Shown: piece by piece, positions 24,996-25,564 of the stretch
Numbering within the stretch: the first letter of the stretch is position 1
Layout of the letters: every line of letters starts with the position of its first letter
NCBI GenBank assembly: GCA_052035645.1
Contig: JBPOHK010000170.1
Coordinates: 1 to 25,564 of the forward strand
Reading direction: 5' to 3'
Length of the DNA: 25,564 nucleotides
Source: RPQJ01 sp052035645
GTDB lineage: Bacteria; Pseudomonadota; Gammaproteobacteria; Steroidobacterales; Steroidobacteraceae
Made by a program: the position numbers and the translations under genes
Notes under the pieces: model-generated
Told to the model about the DNA's origin: nothing
What the model saw: the letters and a program-made list of their open reading frames with translations, nothing else
Databases searched by the model: none

Positions 24996-25564
24996 TCAGC
25001 CGGCGGGGGGCGGTGCCGGCTCGCCGTCGGCCGCCTCGGCGGGCGGCGCGTCGGCCGCGACCTCGACGTCCTCGCCGTTCTCCGGCTCGACAGGCTCCAC
25101 GCCGATCAGGCGCTCGCCCTCGTCGAGGCGGATCAGCCGCACGCCCTGGGTGTTGCGGCCGAGGACGGATATGTCGCTCGCCCGGGTCCGCACCAGCGTG
25201 CCGTTCGAGGCCATCAGCATCAGCTCGTCCTTGGTGGCGACCTGCGCCGCCGCCACCAACTGGCCGTTGCGCTCGGTCGTCTGCATGGCGATGACGCCCT
25301 GGCCGCCGCGCCCGTGCACGGGGAACTCCTCGACCGAGGTGAGCTTGCCGAAGCCGTTCTCCGAGGCGACCAGCACCAGGCCCTCGGGATCCGGGATGAT
25401 GAGCGAGATGACCTGCGCGCCTTCCGGCAGCTTGATGCCGCGCACGCCGGTGGCGTTGCGGCCCATCGGGCGCACGTCGTCCTCGTTGAAGCGGATGGCC
25501 TTGCCCTCGCTCGAGCAGAGCATGACGTCGCGGAAGCCGTCGGTGAGCGCGACGCCCACCAGCC
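24996..25564 (-). CDS. gyrA: DNA gyrase subunit A, C-terminal part (5' end outside window)
   Basis: The last 189 codons of GyrA enter from the right edge, so the breakage-reunion domain and active-site Tyr are not visible. What is seen is the end of the DNA-wrapping beta-pinwheel. The blades show GRNATGVRGIKL, SENGFGKLTSVEEFPVHGRG, SNGTLVRTRASDISVLGRNT and QGVRLIRLDEGERL. An acidic, Pro- and Ala-rich tail follows (EPENGEDVEVAADAPPAEAA), as in gammaproteobacterial GyrA. GyrA with GyrB introduces negative supercoils. The frame is open through to the window edge. It is the first gene of the gyrA-serC-pheA-aroA-cmk-rpsA neighbourhood. Confidence 0.96.
   Translation of the reverse strand, partial: LVGVALTDGFRDVMLCSSEGKAIRFNEDDVRPMGRNATGVRGIKLPEGAQVISLIIPDPEGLVLVASENGFGKLTSVEEFPVHGRGGQGVIAMQTTERNGQLVAAAQVATKDELMLMASNGTLVRTRASDISVLGRNTQGVRLIRLDEGERLIGVEPVEPENGEDVEVAADAPPAEAADGEPAPPPAG

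Noticed and set aside
22454..25294. Very long plus-strand open frame antisense to pheA, serA, serC and gyrA
   Set aside because: Its composition (long runs rich in Arg, His, Val, Glu) matches antisense shadowing, and every stretch is covered by a recognisable minus-strand gene.

Overview
The window is an ordinary chromosomal segment of a GC-rich gammaproteobacterium. Two backbone clusters common in that class lie almost side by side: thrS-infC-rpmI-rplT-pheS-pheT-ihfA-merR, and gyrA-serC-(serA)-pheA-aroA-cmk-rpsA-ihfB-lapA-lapB. High GC, the LapA/LapB pair, both IHF subunits and a bifunctional P-protein fit Gammaproteobacteria (Xanthomonadales, Nevskiales or Steroidobacterales-like). The exact family is inferred and not settled. 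Nearly everything is on the minus strand; only aspC and tRNA-Asn are on the plus strand. I see no prophage, CRISPR array, intact insertion sequence or defence island.

Layout, left to right. 1-842: 5' part of a TerB/DUF697-type protein that runs off the window. 888-964: tRNA-Pro(GGG). 997-8274: translation block merR, ihfA, pheT, pheS, rplT, rpmI, infC and thrS. infC starts with AUC, and a terminator-like hairpin precedes pheS. 8323-8397: tRNA-Val(GAC). 8483-11331: a DUF3313 exported protein and uvrB. 11413-12600: aspC, divergent from uvrB. 12601-12713: a short repeat element with three copies of GGGGACATTCCTCTT. 12758-12832: tRNA-Asn(GTT), then a bidirectional terminator. 12906-15570: gabT, galU and a ComEA-like helix-hairpin-helix protein. 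15688-17565: lapB, lapA, ihfB. 17661-25564: rpsA, cmk, aroA, pheA, serA, serC and the 3' end of gyrA.

How the genes work together. serA and serC carry out the first two committed steps of serine synthesis. aroA makes EPSP on the way to chorismate, and pheA converts chorismate to phenylpyruvate. aspC could supply the final transamination, and pheST loads the resulting phenylalanine. thrS, infC, rpmI, rplT and rpsA serve translation. ihfA and ihfB encode the two halves of the IHF heterodimer. lapA and lapB act in envelope/LPS homeostasis, and galU supplies UDP-glucose for surface sugars.

Most notable points. (1) pheA has an in-frame TAG at codon 25, just inside the chorismate mutase domain. 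(2) A REP/MITE-like repeat sits between aspC and the tRNA-Asn promoter. (3) pheST has a possible attenuator. (4) AroA carries all four class II EPSP synthase motifs. (5) SerA lacks an obvious catalytic Glu. I found no convincing undescribed multi-gene system.
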